Assembly: GCA_958427355.1 (NCBI GenBank)
Contig: CAUACA010000010.1
Location: 1 to 64,000 of the forward strand
From: an uncultured Collinsella sp.
GTDB taxonomy: Bacteria > Actinomycetota > Coriobacteriia > Coriobacteriales > Coriobacteriaceae
Reading direction: 5' to 3'
DNA: 64,000 bases
Positions 32,657 through 41,085 of this stretch are shown one piece after another. How positions within the stretch are numbered: the first letter of the stretch is position 1; each line of letters opens with the position of its first letter. A program made the position numbers and the translations under genes. The notes under the pieces were generated by a model. The model was not told where the DNA came from and did not search any database. It saw only the letters and a program-made list of their open reading frames with translations.

Positions 32657-33676
32657 CTAAAGTTTCAAACGAATTGCATCGATGATGTGCGCGCAGCGCT
32701 GCGTGGCGGCTAGGGACATGATGGGGCTTTCGAGTTTCCCCGCCTGAATGAGCTGCGTCGCATGCTGGATTTCGCCGTAGAAATCATCGACCTCAAACGG
32801 GGCATTTATTTCGAGCGTTCGCCCGTCGGAGTACTTCACATGGGCGAGCTCGGGGCGATGGAGACGCTCGATTTCCAACGAGCCCCGCTCACAGGCAATC
32901 GTTAAGCGGCTTTCATATGTTGCTTTGCCGTCGCACACCATATGAATGGGTATACCGCCGACGCTCATATGGATCTCGTCGGCCCAATCGACGCGGCCGC
33001 CTGACACGTCACGCCAGCGAACTTCACGGGACGAAACCTCGCACGCGCCCGCGAGCAAATCCTCAAACCAACCGACCGCATAGCAGCCCATGTCATATAG
33101 ACAGCCGCCCTGCAACGGATCAAGCAGATAGCCCGAAGGAGACTCGCCGTAATCGAGCTTTTGCACGCTTTCAATCGAGACAATACGGCCAAGCTCACCC
33201 GACGCAAGCAAGTCCTTCACGCGAGTGCGCATCGGGCAAAACCGATTCTTCATCGCCTCCATAAACAGCACGCCGCGCTCGCGAGAGATGGAGGCAATCG
33301 AGAGAGCCTCTTCCTCACTCAAAACGGCCGGCTTTTCGCACAGCACGGCCTTTCCGGCGCGCAGCGCGCGACAGGCCCAACGCGTATGCATGCCATGCGG
33401 AAGAGCCAAGTAGATTGCGTCGACATCGGGGTCGGCAATCAGCGCATCATAAGCCGCATCGCCGTTATCGTCAGCCGTGGCATAACTGTGCGCGGCATCA
33501 ATCGAAAACGCCCTGCAAAACTCCTCAACATGCAAAGGAGTGCGACCGGCGGCAGCCACAATCCGTGCCCCGTCCACCTCCTTGAGCGACGATGCAAATC
33601 GATACGAAATGTGTCCAGCGCCCAAAACGCCCCAACAAACCTCACGCAAATCATCACATGAATCCCGATGGCCCAC
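32657..33676 (-). CDS. Gfo/Idh/MocA-family oxidoreductase
   Basis: A 339-residue NAD(P)-dependent dehydrogenase of sugar-type substrates. The Rossmann motif is WGVLGAGHISYRFA, followed by DVDAIYLALPHGMH, the catalytic-site CEKPAVLSEEEA and the beta-domain segment GGCLYDMGCYAVGW. GTG 33676 is preferred because no in-frame ATG occurs near the Rossmann start and GGGGG precedes it. It stands between two copies of a repeated hairpin. Substrate unknown. Confidence 0.85.
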   Translation of the reverse strand: MGHRDSCDDLREVCWGVLGAGHISYRFASSLKEVDGARIVAAAGRTPLHVEEFCRAFSIDAAHSYATADDNGDAAYDALIADPDVDAIYLALPHGMHTRWACRALRAGKAVLCEKPAVLSEEEALSIASISRERGVLFMEAMKNRFCPMRTRVKDLLASGELGRIVSIESVQKLDYGESPSGYLLDPLQGGCLYDMGCYAVGWFEDLLAGACEVSSREVRWRDVSGGRVDWADEIHMSVGGIPIHMVCDGKATYESRLTIACERGSLEIERLHRPELAHVKYSDGRTLEINAPFEVDDFYGEIQHATQLIQAGKLESPIMSLAATQRCAHIIDAIRLKL

Positions 33677-33688
33677 GACAGCCCCCTT

Positions 33689-33765
33689 CAGTTGCGGTGG
33701 AATAGTTCCTGTTGGTGCCTTATTCTGCCGCAAACAGGAACTATTCCACCGCACGTTATAAAAGG
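33689..33765. repeat. Covarying hairpin repeat, copy 2
   Basis: Perfect 20-bp arms GCGGTGGAATAGTTCCTGTT and complement, with the same loop and outer bases (CAGTTGCGG ... CGTTATAAAAGG) as copy 1. It begins right after the stop codon of the aldo/keto reductase gene on the minus strand, a terminator-like position. Confidence 0.85.
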
Positions 33766-33766
33766 G

Positions 33767-34957
33767 TCATGAGGAGCGCGTTTTGCCGAAGGCCTTAAGC
33801 ACCGCCGTCACGGGGCCAGGCTGAAAACGGCGGCGTACGTCGTCCAAGCGACCGGGGATATCGATGTGCTGTGGGCAGTGCCGCGCGCATTTGCCGCATT
33901 TGACGCAATTGCTCACCAACTTGGGCTCGCTTGTGCGCACCGCGCTCGCCGTAAAGTACTGCGATAGACCCGTAAACCAGCTGTGCGCATAGCTTGCGTT
34001 GTAGGCGGCAAAACATCCAGGGATATTGATGCCTTTAGGACACGGCATGCAATAGCCACATCCCGTGCAGGGCACGCGATTCGATTTTTCAAACTCCGTC
34101 AGCACGTGCGCGATGGCATCGAGCTGAGTAGCTGTCATCGAATCCGACAGGGCCCGATCGGCCAACGCCGCGTTCTCATCCACTTGCGCGGTATCGGTCA
34201 TACCCGATAGCAGCATCGTCACCTGGGGATGATTCCACACCCACGAAAGTCCCCAGGCGGCGGGGGTGCGCAAATGCGGATCACGGGCGCTCTCGAGCAC
34301 AGCGCGGGCCCGCGGCGGCAGCTTGCCCGCCAGACGCCCGCCCAAAAGCGGCTCCATCACAAACACCGCGAGCCCGCGCTCCGCAGCCGCCATGAGTCCT
34401 GCCGTTCCCGCTTGGTAACGCTCGCCGGCATAGTTGTACTGTATCTGGCAAAAATCCCAGTCATATGCGTCAAGCATCGTCAAGAAATCCGCCGCGCTGC
34501 CGTGATACGAAAAACCAATCTGACGAATGCGCCCCGCCGCCTTTTGACGCGCGATCCAGTCCTCGATGCCCAACGCCACTACACGTTCCCACTGGGCGGG
34601 CGAGGTGATGTTGTGCATGAGGTAATAGTCGATATGGTCGGTTCGCAGGCGGCGCAGTTGTTCGTCGAAAAACCGGTCGAAATCCTCCGCGCACTTGCAC
34701 GAAGTATGCGGCAGCTTAGTCGCCAGCAACACACGGTCGCGCAGCCCCAAGCGCTCAAGTGAGGCACCCACGCACGCCTCGTTACCGGGATAGAGATATG
34801 CAGTATCCAGATAATTAATCCCCTGATCCACCGCACGGGAAATGATGGCATCGGCTGTCTTCGCATCCGGACGTCCCGGCGCACCGGGAAATCTCATGCA
34901 GCCCAGACCCAGAGCGGATATTCGGTTACCACTTTTGGGGTCAACGCGGTATTGCAC
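33767..34957 (-). CDS. Aldo/keto reductase with C-terminal 4Fe-4S ferredoxin domain
   Basis: A 396-residue protein. The AKR barrel has ALGLGCMRFPG, the catalytic Asp-Tyr region YLDTAYLYPGNE, a Lys in LATKLPH and YLMHNI. The C-terminus carries two cysteine clusters, CTGCGYCMPCPKGINIPG and CVKCGKCARHCPQHIDIPG, for two [4Fe-4S] clusters. This type is widespread in anaerobes and links ferredoxin-like electron flow to carbonyl reduction. GTG 34957 after AAGGGAGG is preferred over an upstream ATG, because the Shine-Dalgarno lies inside that longer frame. Confidence 0.9.
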   Translation of the reverse strand: MQYRVDPKSGNRISALGLGCMRFPGAPGRPDAKTADAIISRAVDQGINYLDTAYLYPGNEACVGASLERLGLRDRVLLATKLPHTSCKCAEDFDRFFDEQLRRLRTDHIDYYLMHNITSPAQWERVVALGIEDWIARQKAAGRIRQIGFSYHGSAADFLTMLDAYDWDFCQIQYNYAGERYQAGTAGLMAAAERGLAVFVMEPLLGGRLAGKLPPRARAVLESARDPHLRTPAAWGLSWVWNHPQVTMLLSGMTDTAQVDENAALADRALSDSMTATQLDAIAHVLTEFEKSNRVPCTGCGYCMPCPKGINIPGCFAAYNASYAHSWFTGLSQYFTASAVRTSEPKLVSNCVKCGKCARHCPQHIDIPGRLDDVRRRFQPGPVTAVLKAFGKTRSS

Positions 34958-35120
34958 GGCCCCTCCCTTCGCCATCAGCGCCCCGGCAAGGCGAAACACA
35001 ATGGTCGCGCGGCCGAAACATCGTGGAATCGCAATCGAGAACGTATCGTAACGCAGCAGAAATCGAGCTGTCACGGCACCGCTTTAACATCAGCAAAAAG
35101 CCCGATGAAAGGAGGCGTCC

Positions 35121-35315
35121 GTGACCACACGCGAGGATGCCTACCCCTACCCCGGCGAACAATACATCCTCTCAGTCGACCGTTACCAGATCGAGGTCAT
35201 GGACCATCTGGACGAGCTTCCCGCCACGGGCGCCGTCATCTTCTGCACCTTCCCTAAGGTCCGCGATGGTGTCGGATACCCCGCACGCGTTTTTGCAGTC
35301 TGCCCTGCAGCGTAA
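35121..35315 (+). CDS. Small protein of unknown function (64 residues)
   Basis: GTG 35121 follows a near-perfect AAAGGAGG at five bases. The product is acidic and soluble, with EQYILSVDRYQIEVMDHLDE and AVIFCTFPKVRDGVGYPARV as its main segments. No signal peptide, membrane helix or known motif is visible. A terminator lies about 75 bases downstream, so it is its own short transcript. Function unknown. Confidence 0.65.
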   Translation: MTTREDAYPYPGEQYILSVDRYQIEVMDHLDELPATGAVIFCTFPKVRDGVGYPARVFAVCPAA

Positions 35316-35388
35316 GTTCCCATGCGTTTGTTCTTCTAAATTCAGCCTCCGGTGCACGCTTCATGCCCCAGCGGCATACAATCCATCA

Positions 35389-35414
35389 GGCACCCCGCAC
35401 GCGGGCGCCTTTTT
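35389..35414 (+). terminator. Terminator before the PanE-like gene
   Basis: GGCACCC (35389-35395) pairs with GGGCGCC (35403-35409) with one mismatch, followed by five Ts. It ends the transcript of the small gene at 35121. Confidence 0.75.
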
Positions 35415-35431
35415 GTGAGGAGATGATTCAC

Positions 35432-36346
35432 ATGCAGATCAACAAGGTCGCCTTTATCGGCAAGGGCGGCGTGGGCCTGCTCTACGGCAGTATGATTGCC
35501 AAGACCCTCGGCAACGATGCCGTCGAATACGTCATGGATGATGCTCGTTTCGAGCGTCACGCGAACGACGTGCTCACCATCAACGGCGAACCCTGCGAGC
35601 TCACGTCCGTCCGCGCCAGCGAGGCAACGCCTGCCGATCTGGTCATCCTGACGGTCAAGACCACCGGTCTCGACCAAGCACTCAAGACTATGGAGCGCGT
35701 CGTGGGACCCAACACGCTCATCGCCTCGCTGTGCAACGGCATCACGAGCGAGCAAAAGATTGCCGAGCGCTTTGGCTGGGAGCATACCGTCCTGGGTATC
35801 TGCCAGGGCGTGGACGCCGTGTTCCTCAACGGAGAGCTCACCTTTACCAACACTGGCGAAATCCGCTTTGGCGCGGCGGCCGGTACGGATCCCGCAACCA
35901 TCACCGCAATTGACGAGCTCTGCACGCGCTGCGGTATTGCCCATACCGTCGAGAGCGACATTGCGCACCGCATGTGGGCCAAACTCATGCTCAACGACGG
36001 CATCAACCAGACCTGCATGGCCTACGGCGGGACCTACGGAAGCGCCACGGAGCCCGGCTCCGAGCAGCGTCGCTGCTTTGTTTCCGCCATGCGCGAAACG
36101 CTTGCGGTCGCCAACGCCGAGGGCGTTAAGCTGACCGAGGCAGACCTGACGCAGATGGTGCATCTCATCGAGGGAATCGACCCCGCCGGTATGCCCTCGA
36201 TGGCTCAAGACCGCATCGCAAGGCGCAAAACCGAGGTTGACGAGTTCGCGGGCACCATCTGCCGCCTCGCAGCCAAACACGATATCCAGGCGCCGCAAAA
36301 CGAGTGGCTCTATCAGCGCATCCGCGATATCGAGAAAAGCTGGTAG
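35432..36346 (+). CDS. 2-dehydropantoate 2-reductase family protein (PanE/ApbA-like)
   Basis: A 304-residue NADP-dependent reductase. It has the Rossmann motif FIGKGGVGLLYG, TVKTTGLDQAL, ASLCNGITSEQKIAE, the active-site Lys in HRMWAKLMLNDGINQT, and a helical C-terminal domain ending MAQDRIARRKTEVD. The true enzyme reduces ketopantoate in CoA synthesis. The atypical GKGGVG start leaves room for another 2-oxoacid. ATG 35432 is chosen for its distance from GAGGAG; an ATG nine bases earlier overlaps that site. Confidence 0.85.
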   Translation: MQINKVAFIGKGGVGLLYGSMIAKTLGNDAVEYVMDDARFERHANDVLTINGEPCELTSVRASEATPADLVILTVKTTGLDQALKTMERVVGPNTLIASLCNGITSEQKIAERFGWEHTVLGICQGVDAVFLNGELTFTNTGEIRFGAAAGTDPATITAIDELCTRCGIAHTVESDIAHRMWAKLMLNDGINQTCMAYGGTYGSATEPGSEQRRCFVSAMRETLAVANAEGVKLTEADLTQMVHLIEGIDPAGMPSMAQDRIARRKTEVDEFAGTICRLAAKHDIQAPQNEWLYQRIRDIEKSW

Positions 36347-36380
36347 CGCCAATGCGCTGCATTTAACAGCCTTAACAGCA

Positions 36381-36420
36381 AAGCCGCCGCAAGGGAACCT
36401 TTCCCCTGCGGCGGCTTTTA
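36381..36420. terminator. Terminator after the PanE-like gene
   Basis: An 11-bp stem (36381-36391 with 36407-36417) with a further GGG/CCC pairing inside, followed by TTT. It separates the PanE-like gene from the converging small membrane protein gene. Confidence 0.9.
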
Positions 36421-36455
36421 TCTTCGTCTATGACCAGCAGCCAATCTCACGACAG

Positions 36456-36662
36456 TTAGCGTTGCGACTCCGGCACCACGTCCTCGTCATCGCGGCAAAG
36501 AACCACGCCCGCACTTCCCAGCAGGGCGGCTGCGATCAGCGCGCCAGCCACGATTGGAGCAGCCCCGCATGACCCCTGCATGCCCGCAATGAGTGCGGCC
36601 GTAGGACCAAGGCAACCAAGCACCAATGCGACGGCGGCAACCGCGATATCTCGAGCGTTCAC
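36456..36662 (-). CDS. Small two-helix membrane protein
   Basis: A 68-residue protein with two hydrophobic segments, IAVAAVALVLGCLGPTAALI and PIVAGALIAAALLGSAGVVL, and an acidic tail CRDDEDVVPESQR. GTG 36662 has GGAGGAAG upstream. It looks like a genuine but uncharacterised membrane protein. No neighbour suggests a role. Confidence 0.6.
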   Translation of the reverse strand: MNARDIAVAAVALVLGCLGPTAALIAGMQGSCGAAPIVAGALIAAALLGSAGVVLCRDDEDVVPESQR

Positions 36663-36849
36663 AAGATCACTTCCTCCAAGAGAAAGACCTTATTTCTCAT
36701 GAACCAGTGTGCCCTGCGCCCATATGCGCGGCGTACTGCCACGGTAAGCGCTCTGTTAGCTCAAGCATGCACAAAAAGCGTACGCCTTTACGTTGCCCAA
36801 AGGCTCAGTGAAGACGCCCGCCCGTCATGTCCTAATGGCTTACGGCAGA

Positions 36850-37626
36850 TTACCAACCGGTATAGTAGTCGGTGGTTCCGGCTGCGCAGCCGGAGTCATA
36901 GACCTTGCACTCGCCCTTGGAACCAGTAAACGTGGAGCCCTGAGCCTTATCGCCCGCGGCCACGACATAGTAACCATCGGAATCGCGCCAAAAGCCCTCG
37001 GAATCCTGAGTCCATTCGCCCGTGCGGTGATGGTAGAGTACGTTGCTGCTGTAATAGGTCTCACGACGACCGTTATAGTTATTGACGCCGCTCGAGCGCG
37101 TCAGACCCGAGCCGTTCGCGTAATACGCAGCTGCCGTATAGGATGGGACGTAGCCTGCGTTGCCATATGACGCCTGGGCGGCCTCGGCAGCTTCTGCCTC
37201 GGCGGCCGCAGCCTCGAGCGCCTCGCGCTTAGCATCCTCGAGCGCGGAGCGAAGCTCGTCGAGCTCGGCCGACTTCGCGTCGACCTCCTCCATCGTCAAA
37301 AGACTGCCCGCACCGTCGATACAACCTTGCAGTACAGCGCGCTCGTCATCGGTGGCATAGTCACCGTACATGTTCATGATGATCTGGGCGCGGACCTCTA
37401 GGGAATCGCGCTTGGCCCCCATCGAGGCGTTCCACTCCTGCATGGAGCCAAAGCCGTCGCCGCGATAGTCGACGGGCTGCATCAGCGTCGCCTCGGACGG
37501 CGTGGATCCGACCGTGTCGGACAGTGTTGCCGCGTGGGCATCGGTTGCGCCGGCGCCCGCCAAAAGCGCCACGGTCAGAGCGGCGGAAAGGGCGGCGGCT
37601 TTCGGTTTTCGTGAATCGATCCTCAT
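36850..37626 (-). CDS. Secreted protein with coiled coil and C-terminal cell-wall-type domain
   Basis: A 258-residue exported protein. The Sec signal peptide is RKPKAAALSAALTVALLAGA then GATDAHA. Residues about 85-150 form an Ala/Glu-rich coiled coil (AKREALEAAAAEAEAAEAAQ). The last ~75 residues (RRETYYSSNVLYHH, GYYVVAAGDKAQG, YDSGCAAGTTDYYTGW) resemble small exported beta domains of Gram-positive cell-wall proteins of the double-psi barrel type. That likeness is from memory and tentative. It probably acts outside the membrane in envelope maintenance. ATG 37626 has GGAGG 11 bases upstream. Confidence 0.7.
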   Translation of the reverse strand: MRIDSRKPKAAALSAALTVALLAGAGATDAHAATLSDTVGSTPSEATLMQPVDYRGDGFGSMQEWNASMGAKRDSLEVRAQIIMNMYGDYATDDERAVLQGCIDGAGSLLTMEEVDAKSAELDELRSALEDAKREALEAAAAEAEAAEAAQASYGNAGYVPSYTAAAYYANGSGLTRSSGVNNYNGRRETYYSSNVLYHHRTGEWTQDSEGFWRDSDGYYVVAAGDKAQGSTFTGSKGECKVYDSGCAAGTTDYYTGW

Positions 37627-37842
37627 GTAGCTGGAAACCTCCGTAGTGCGTTTTTGCTGCGTTTGAGCTGCGTGTGATTCAATCGCGCTGCATAGTACCC
37701 CGGGCAAATCGCGACCTGCGGTTTTTCTCAAAAGGTGCACGTCATTTGCGTAAAACTCACATCCTCTCAACAGGAGTTTTCCACATCTCGATTGCATAAA
37801 GCATGCCAACAACCCTGTAATAGCGCTCTCTCTATGCAAAAA

Positions 37843-37879
37843 AGGCGCCTGCGCAAACATTGTTCGCACAGGCGCCTTG
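37843..37879 (-). terminator. metY terminator
   Basis: AAGGCGCCTG (37843-37852) pairs with CAGGCGCCTT (37870-37879), extended by inner pairs. On the minus strand a run of six Ts follows. Confidence 0.92.
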
Positions 37880-37938
37880 AGCAGGCATTTTATGCAGTTA
37901 TACCTATCGAGTCGCAAGGGGTCCTTGCACAAGTCGTC

Positions 37939-39249
37939 TTACTCGTCCAGCGCGGCAAAGGCCTGCTTCAGGTCCCAAATGATATCCTCGGCGTTCTCGG
38001 TACCGATGGAAAGACGGATCGTGGAGGGCGTGATGTTCTGCTCGGCGAGCTCCTCGGCAGAGAGCTGGGAGTGCGTAGTCGTAGCCGGGTGCACGACGAG
38101 CGACTTGACGTCGGCCACGTTGGCGAGCAGCGAGAACACCTGCAAGTGGTCGATGAACTTCCAAGCTGCTTCCTGGCCACCCTTGATCTCGAAGGTGAAG
38201 ATCGAGGCACCGCCGTTGGGGAAATACTGCTTGTAAAGCTCATGGTCGGGGTGATCGGGCAGGCTCGGGTGGTTCACCTTGGCAACGTGGCTGTCGCCGG
38301 CAAGGAACTCAACGACCTTCTTGGTGTTCTCGACATGGCGGTCGACGCGCAGCGACAGGGTCTCGGTGCCCTGGAGCAGAATCCAGGCGTTAAACGGGCT
38401 AATGCAAGCGCCCTCGTCACGCAGCAGGATGGCGCGGACATAGGTCGCGAAGGCAGCAGGGCCGGCAGCCTCGGCAAACGAGACACCATGGTAGGAGGGG
38501 TTGGGCTCGGCGATTTGCGCATACTTGCCGCTCGCCTTCCAGTCAAAGTTGCCGCCATCGACAATCACGCCACCCAGCGAGGTGCCGTGGCCGCCAATGA
38601 ACTTAGTTGCGGAGTGAACGACAATGTTGGCGCCGTGCTCCAGCGGACGGAACAGATACGGGGTGCCGAAGGTGTTATCGACGACAACTGGCAGACCATG
38701 CTTCTTGGCGACCTCGGAGATAGCGTCGATGTTGGGAATATCGGAGTTGGGGTTGCCGAGCGTCTCGAGGTAGATAACCGTGGTGTTGTCCTTGATGGCA
38801 CCCTCGACCTCGTCCAGGTTATGGGCATCGACAAACGTGGTCTCGACGCCAAACTGCGAGAGCGTGTGCTCCAGCAGGTTGTAGGAACCGCCGTAGATGG
38901 TCTTCTGGGCCACCACATGGTCGCCGGCCTGAGCGAGCGCCTGCAGGGTATAGGTGATGGCGGCGGCACCAGAGGCGACGGCGAGGCCAGCAACGCCACC
39001 CTCGAGCGCGGCGATGCGGTCCTCAAAGACGCCCTGGGTGGAATTGGTCAGACGACCGTAGATGTTACCGGCGTCGGCAAGGCCAAAGCGGTCGGCAGCG
39101 TGCTGGGAGTTGCGGAACACATAGCTCGTGGTCTGGTAGATAGGCACGGCGCGGGAATCAGATGCGGGATCGGCGCTCTCCTGGCCAACGTGAAGCTGCA
39201 GGGTGTCGAAACCAAAGGTGTGCTCGGGGTTGTTGATAAACTGGCTCAT
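37939..39249 (-). CDS. metY: O-acetylhomoserine sulfhydrylase (PLP-dependent)
   Basis: A 436-residue Cys/Met-metabolism PLP enzyme. It opens with NNPEHTFGFDTLQLHVGQE, then YQTTSYVFRNSQHAADRF, and the PLP Lys lies in SATKFIGGHGTSLGG. This pattern and length suit MetY, which makes homocysteine from O-acetylhomoserine and sulfide, rather than the shorter MetB/MetC. AAGGAG precedes the ATG. The gene follows a cysteine-containing leader peptide and faces a divergent LysR regulator. Confidence 0.92.
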   Translation of the reverse strand: MSQFINNPEHTFGFDTLQLHVGQESADPASDSRAVPIYQTTSYVFRNSQHAADRFGLADAGNIYGRLTNSTQGVFEDRIAALEGGVAGLAVASGAAAITYTLQALAQAGDHVVAQKTIYGGSYNLLEHTLSQFGVETTFVDAHNLDEVEGAIKDNTTVIYLETLGNPNSDIPNIDAISEVAKKHGLPVVVDNTFGTPYLFRPLEHGANIVVHSATKFIGGHGTSLGGVIVDGGNFDWKASGKYAQIAEPNPSYHGVSFAEAAGPAAFATYVRAILLRDEGACISPFNAWILLQGTETLSLRVDRHVENTKKVVEFLAGDSHVAKVNHPSLPDHPDHELYKQYFPNGGASIFTFEIKGGQEAAWKFIDHLQVFSLLANVADVKSLVVHPATTTHSQLSAEELAEQNITPSTIRLSIGTENAEDIIWDLKQAFAALDE

Positions 39250-39303
39250 GATGATCTCCTTGATTGAACAAAAGTAATAAGCGTAAGAGAAGTAAGTCGC
39301 TGT

Positions 39304-39335
39304 CTCCTGATCACGCCGATGGGCGCAAACAGGAG
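39304..39335 (-). promoter_or_regulatory. Leader hairpin of metY
   Basis: CTCCTG/CAGGAG outer arms and GCGCC/GGCG inner arms form a stem overlapping the last codons and stop of the leader peptide. A ribosome stalled on the peptide would keep it open. No U-tract follows, so it would act on translation or on elongation rather than as a standard terminator. Confidence 0.5.
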
Positions 39336-39364
39336 CCCGGCATTCGTCTTGGTAAGCAATTCAT
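39311..39364 (-). CDS. 17-residue cysteine-containing leader peptide upstream of metY
   Basis: The ORF encodes MNCLPRRMPGSCLRPSA, preceded by a perfect AAAGGAGG site seven bases from the ATG. It lies in the metY 5' leader, after the mapped promoter and before metY. Two Cys codons fit cysteine- or sulfur-responsive attenuation, known in Actinobacteria. Its stop region is paired into the leader hairpin. The peptide's regulatory role is inference. Confidence 0.55.
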   Translation of the reverse strand: MNCLPRRMPGSCLRPSA

Positions 39365-39432
39365 ATGCAGGCCTCCTTTCGCATCCCGGTTCCGTGGTTG
39401 GCTTAATTACCTACCGCCTTTGTGTGTTTTGA

Positions 39433-39461
39433 ATAGTACGGGTATTGCTTCGCTCGGTCAA
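39433..39461 (-). promoter_or_regulatory. metY promoter
   Basis: On the minus strand TTGACC (39456-39461) and TACTAT (39433-39438) are spaced by 17 bases. The resulting leader before metY is about 175 bases and holds the leader peptide and hairpin. Confidence 0.8.
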
Positions 39462-39496
39462 TCACTTAAAAGCGCTAACCTGTTATCGGTTTTTTA

Positions 39497-39506
39497 GATA
39501 GCTATC
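39497..39506. promoter_or_regulatory. Palindrome GATAGCTATC before the LysR gene
   Basis: A perfect 10-bp palindrome just ahead of the ribosome-binding site of the LysR gene. It could be part of an autoregulatory LysR site in the shared metY-lysR control region. Confidence 0.4.
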
Positions 39507-39522
39507 GAAAGGACGAGCGTCG

Positions 39523-40425
39523 ATGACCCTCCAACAGCTTCGCTTTTTGATCGCCGTGGCAGAGTCCGGCTCAATCAACGCCGCAGCTCAGCGCCTCTAT
39601 ACCGCTCAGTCCAACATCTCAAACGCCGTCAAAAGCCTGGAACAGGAGCTCCATCTGGAGATCTTTACGCGCTCCAGCCGCGGCGTCACGCTCACCAACG
39701 ACGGCACCGAGCTTTTGGGCTATGCGCGCCAGGTCGTAGAGCAGGCCGACATGCTCGAGGCACGCTACGAGGACGGCGGCACCCCGCAAGCCCGCCTCGC
39801 CATTTCCGCCCAGCACTACGCCTTTTCGGTCGAGGCCTTTGTCAACGTGGTCGAGCGCTGCCGCGACAGCAAGTTCGAGTTCACCATGCGCGAGACCACC
39901 ACATCGCAGATCATCGATGACGTCCGTGCGTTTCGCAGCGATATCGGCATTCTGTATCTGGATGACTTTAACGCCCGCGTTCTGCAGAAGGCCTTCGCCG
40001 ATGCCCGTGCAAGCTTCCATCCCCTATTCGACGCGACGGTCCACGTCTTCGTTAGCGAGCGCCACCCACTCGCACGCCGCCCCCAGCTGTCCCTTGCCGA
40101 CCTCACGCCCTATACGCGCTACAGCTTTGAGCAGGGAACCTCAAACTCCTTCTATTACGCCGAGGAACCTTTTAGCTATATCCCTTGCGACCGCAACATA
40201 CGAATCTCGGACCGCGGAACACTTACTAACTTACTTATCACGTCGAACGGTTACACCCTGTCGACTGGCGTCCTCTCCAATGAAATGCAATGGGGTATGG
40301 CATCGATCCCGTTAGCAGACGCCCCAACGATGCGCGTAGGCTATATCATGCACGACGAGCGCAAGCCCTCTCCCCTCTTGCAGCAATACCTCGACGAGCT
40401 CAACCGCATCATCCATGCCAACTAA
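39523..40425 (+). CDS. LysR-family transcriptional regulator
   Basis: A 300-residue LTTR. The N-terminal helix-turn-helix is LIAVAESGSINAAAQRLYTA plus QSNISNAVKSLEQELHLEIF. The effector domain includes ISAQHYAFSVEAFV, DIGILYLDDFN and SERHPLARRPQLSLADL. It is divergent from metY, the usual arrangement for a LysR regulator and its target. It probably senses a sulfur or methionine metabolite. AAAGGACGAG lies before the ATG. Confidence 0.9.
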   Translation: MTLQQLRFLIAVAESGSINAAAQRLYTAQSNISNAVKSLEQELHLEIFTRSSRGVTLTNDGTELLGYARQVVEQADMLEARYEDGGTPQARLAISAQHYAFSVEAFVNVVERCRDSKFEFTMRETTTSQIIDDVRAFRSDIGILYLDDFNARVLQKAFADARASFHPLFDATVHVFVSERHPLARRPQLSLADLTPYTRYSFEQGTSNSFYYAEEPFSYIPCDRNIRISDRGTLTNLLITSNGYTLSTGVLSNEMQWGMASIPLADAPTMRVGYIMHDERKPSPLLQQYLDELNRIIHAN

Positions 40426-40524
40426 CTGTCGGAAGACGGGGTAGAAATCATAGATTGCTAGCCCCCGGCGGGCATGGCGCTACAATGGTCACTCACACGA
40501 AACGTACCCAACGAAAGGAACCAT

Positions 40525-41010
40525 GTGAAGGTCATCATCTATACCGACGGCTCGGCCCGATCAAATCCGGGACGCGGTGGCTACGGCGCCGTGCTCACAT
40601 ACACCAACCCCGCCGGCAAGACCTTCACCTCCGAGCTTTCGCGCGGCTACGCTAAGACCACCAACAACCGCATGGAACTCATGGCCGTCATCGTGGCGCT
40701 CGAGGCGCTCAACCGCCCCTGCGATGTCGAAGTCCATTCCGATTCGCAGTACGTTGTTAACGCCTTCAACAAGCACTGGATCGACGGCTGGAAAAAACGC
40801 GGCTGGAAGACCGCCAACAAGCAGCCCGTTAAGAACCGCGATCTGTGGGAGCGCCTACTCACCGCAAAGAGCAAGCACAAGGTGGAGTTCATCTGGGTTA
40901 AGGGCCACGCCGGCCATGAGCTCAATGAGCGCTGCGACGAGCTTGCCACCACGGCGGCCGACGGCAGCAACCTCGATATCGACACCGGCTTTAACGAGAG
41001 CGACCTGTAA
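40525..41010 (+). CDS. rnhA: Ribonuclease HI
   Basis: A 161-residue RNase HI that cuts RNA in RNA-DNA hybrids. The four catalytic acids are visible: Asp in IIYTDGSARSNPGRGG, Glu in NNRMELMAVI, Asp in VEVHSDSQYVVNAF and the C-terminal Asp in NERCDELATTAA. The handle region WIDGWKKRGWKT and WVKGHAGHELN are present. GTG 40525 follows AAAGGAA. Confidence 0.95.
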   Translation: MKVIIYTDGSARSNPGRGGYGAVLTYTNPAGKTFTSELSRGYAKTTNNRMELMAVIVALEALNRPCDVEVHSDSQYVVNAFNKHWIDGWKKRGWKTANKQPVKNRDLWERLLTAKSKHKVEFIWVKGHAGHELNERCDELATTAADGSNLDIDTGFNESDL

Positions 41011-41085
41011 CGGCGTTTTCGCACGCTATTTCCTGCCCCCTCGCGCTACACTCATCCTGTAAACCGAACGGCACGAGGGGGATAT

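Noticed and set aside
39250..39460. SAM riboswitch upstream of metY
   Set aside because: The conserved SAM-I core and kink-turn elements could not be found; a leader peptide and simple hairpin account for the leader better.
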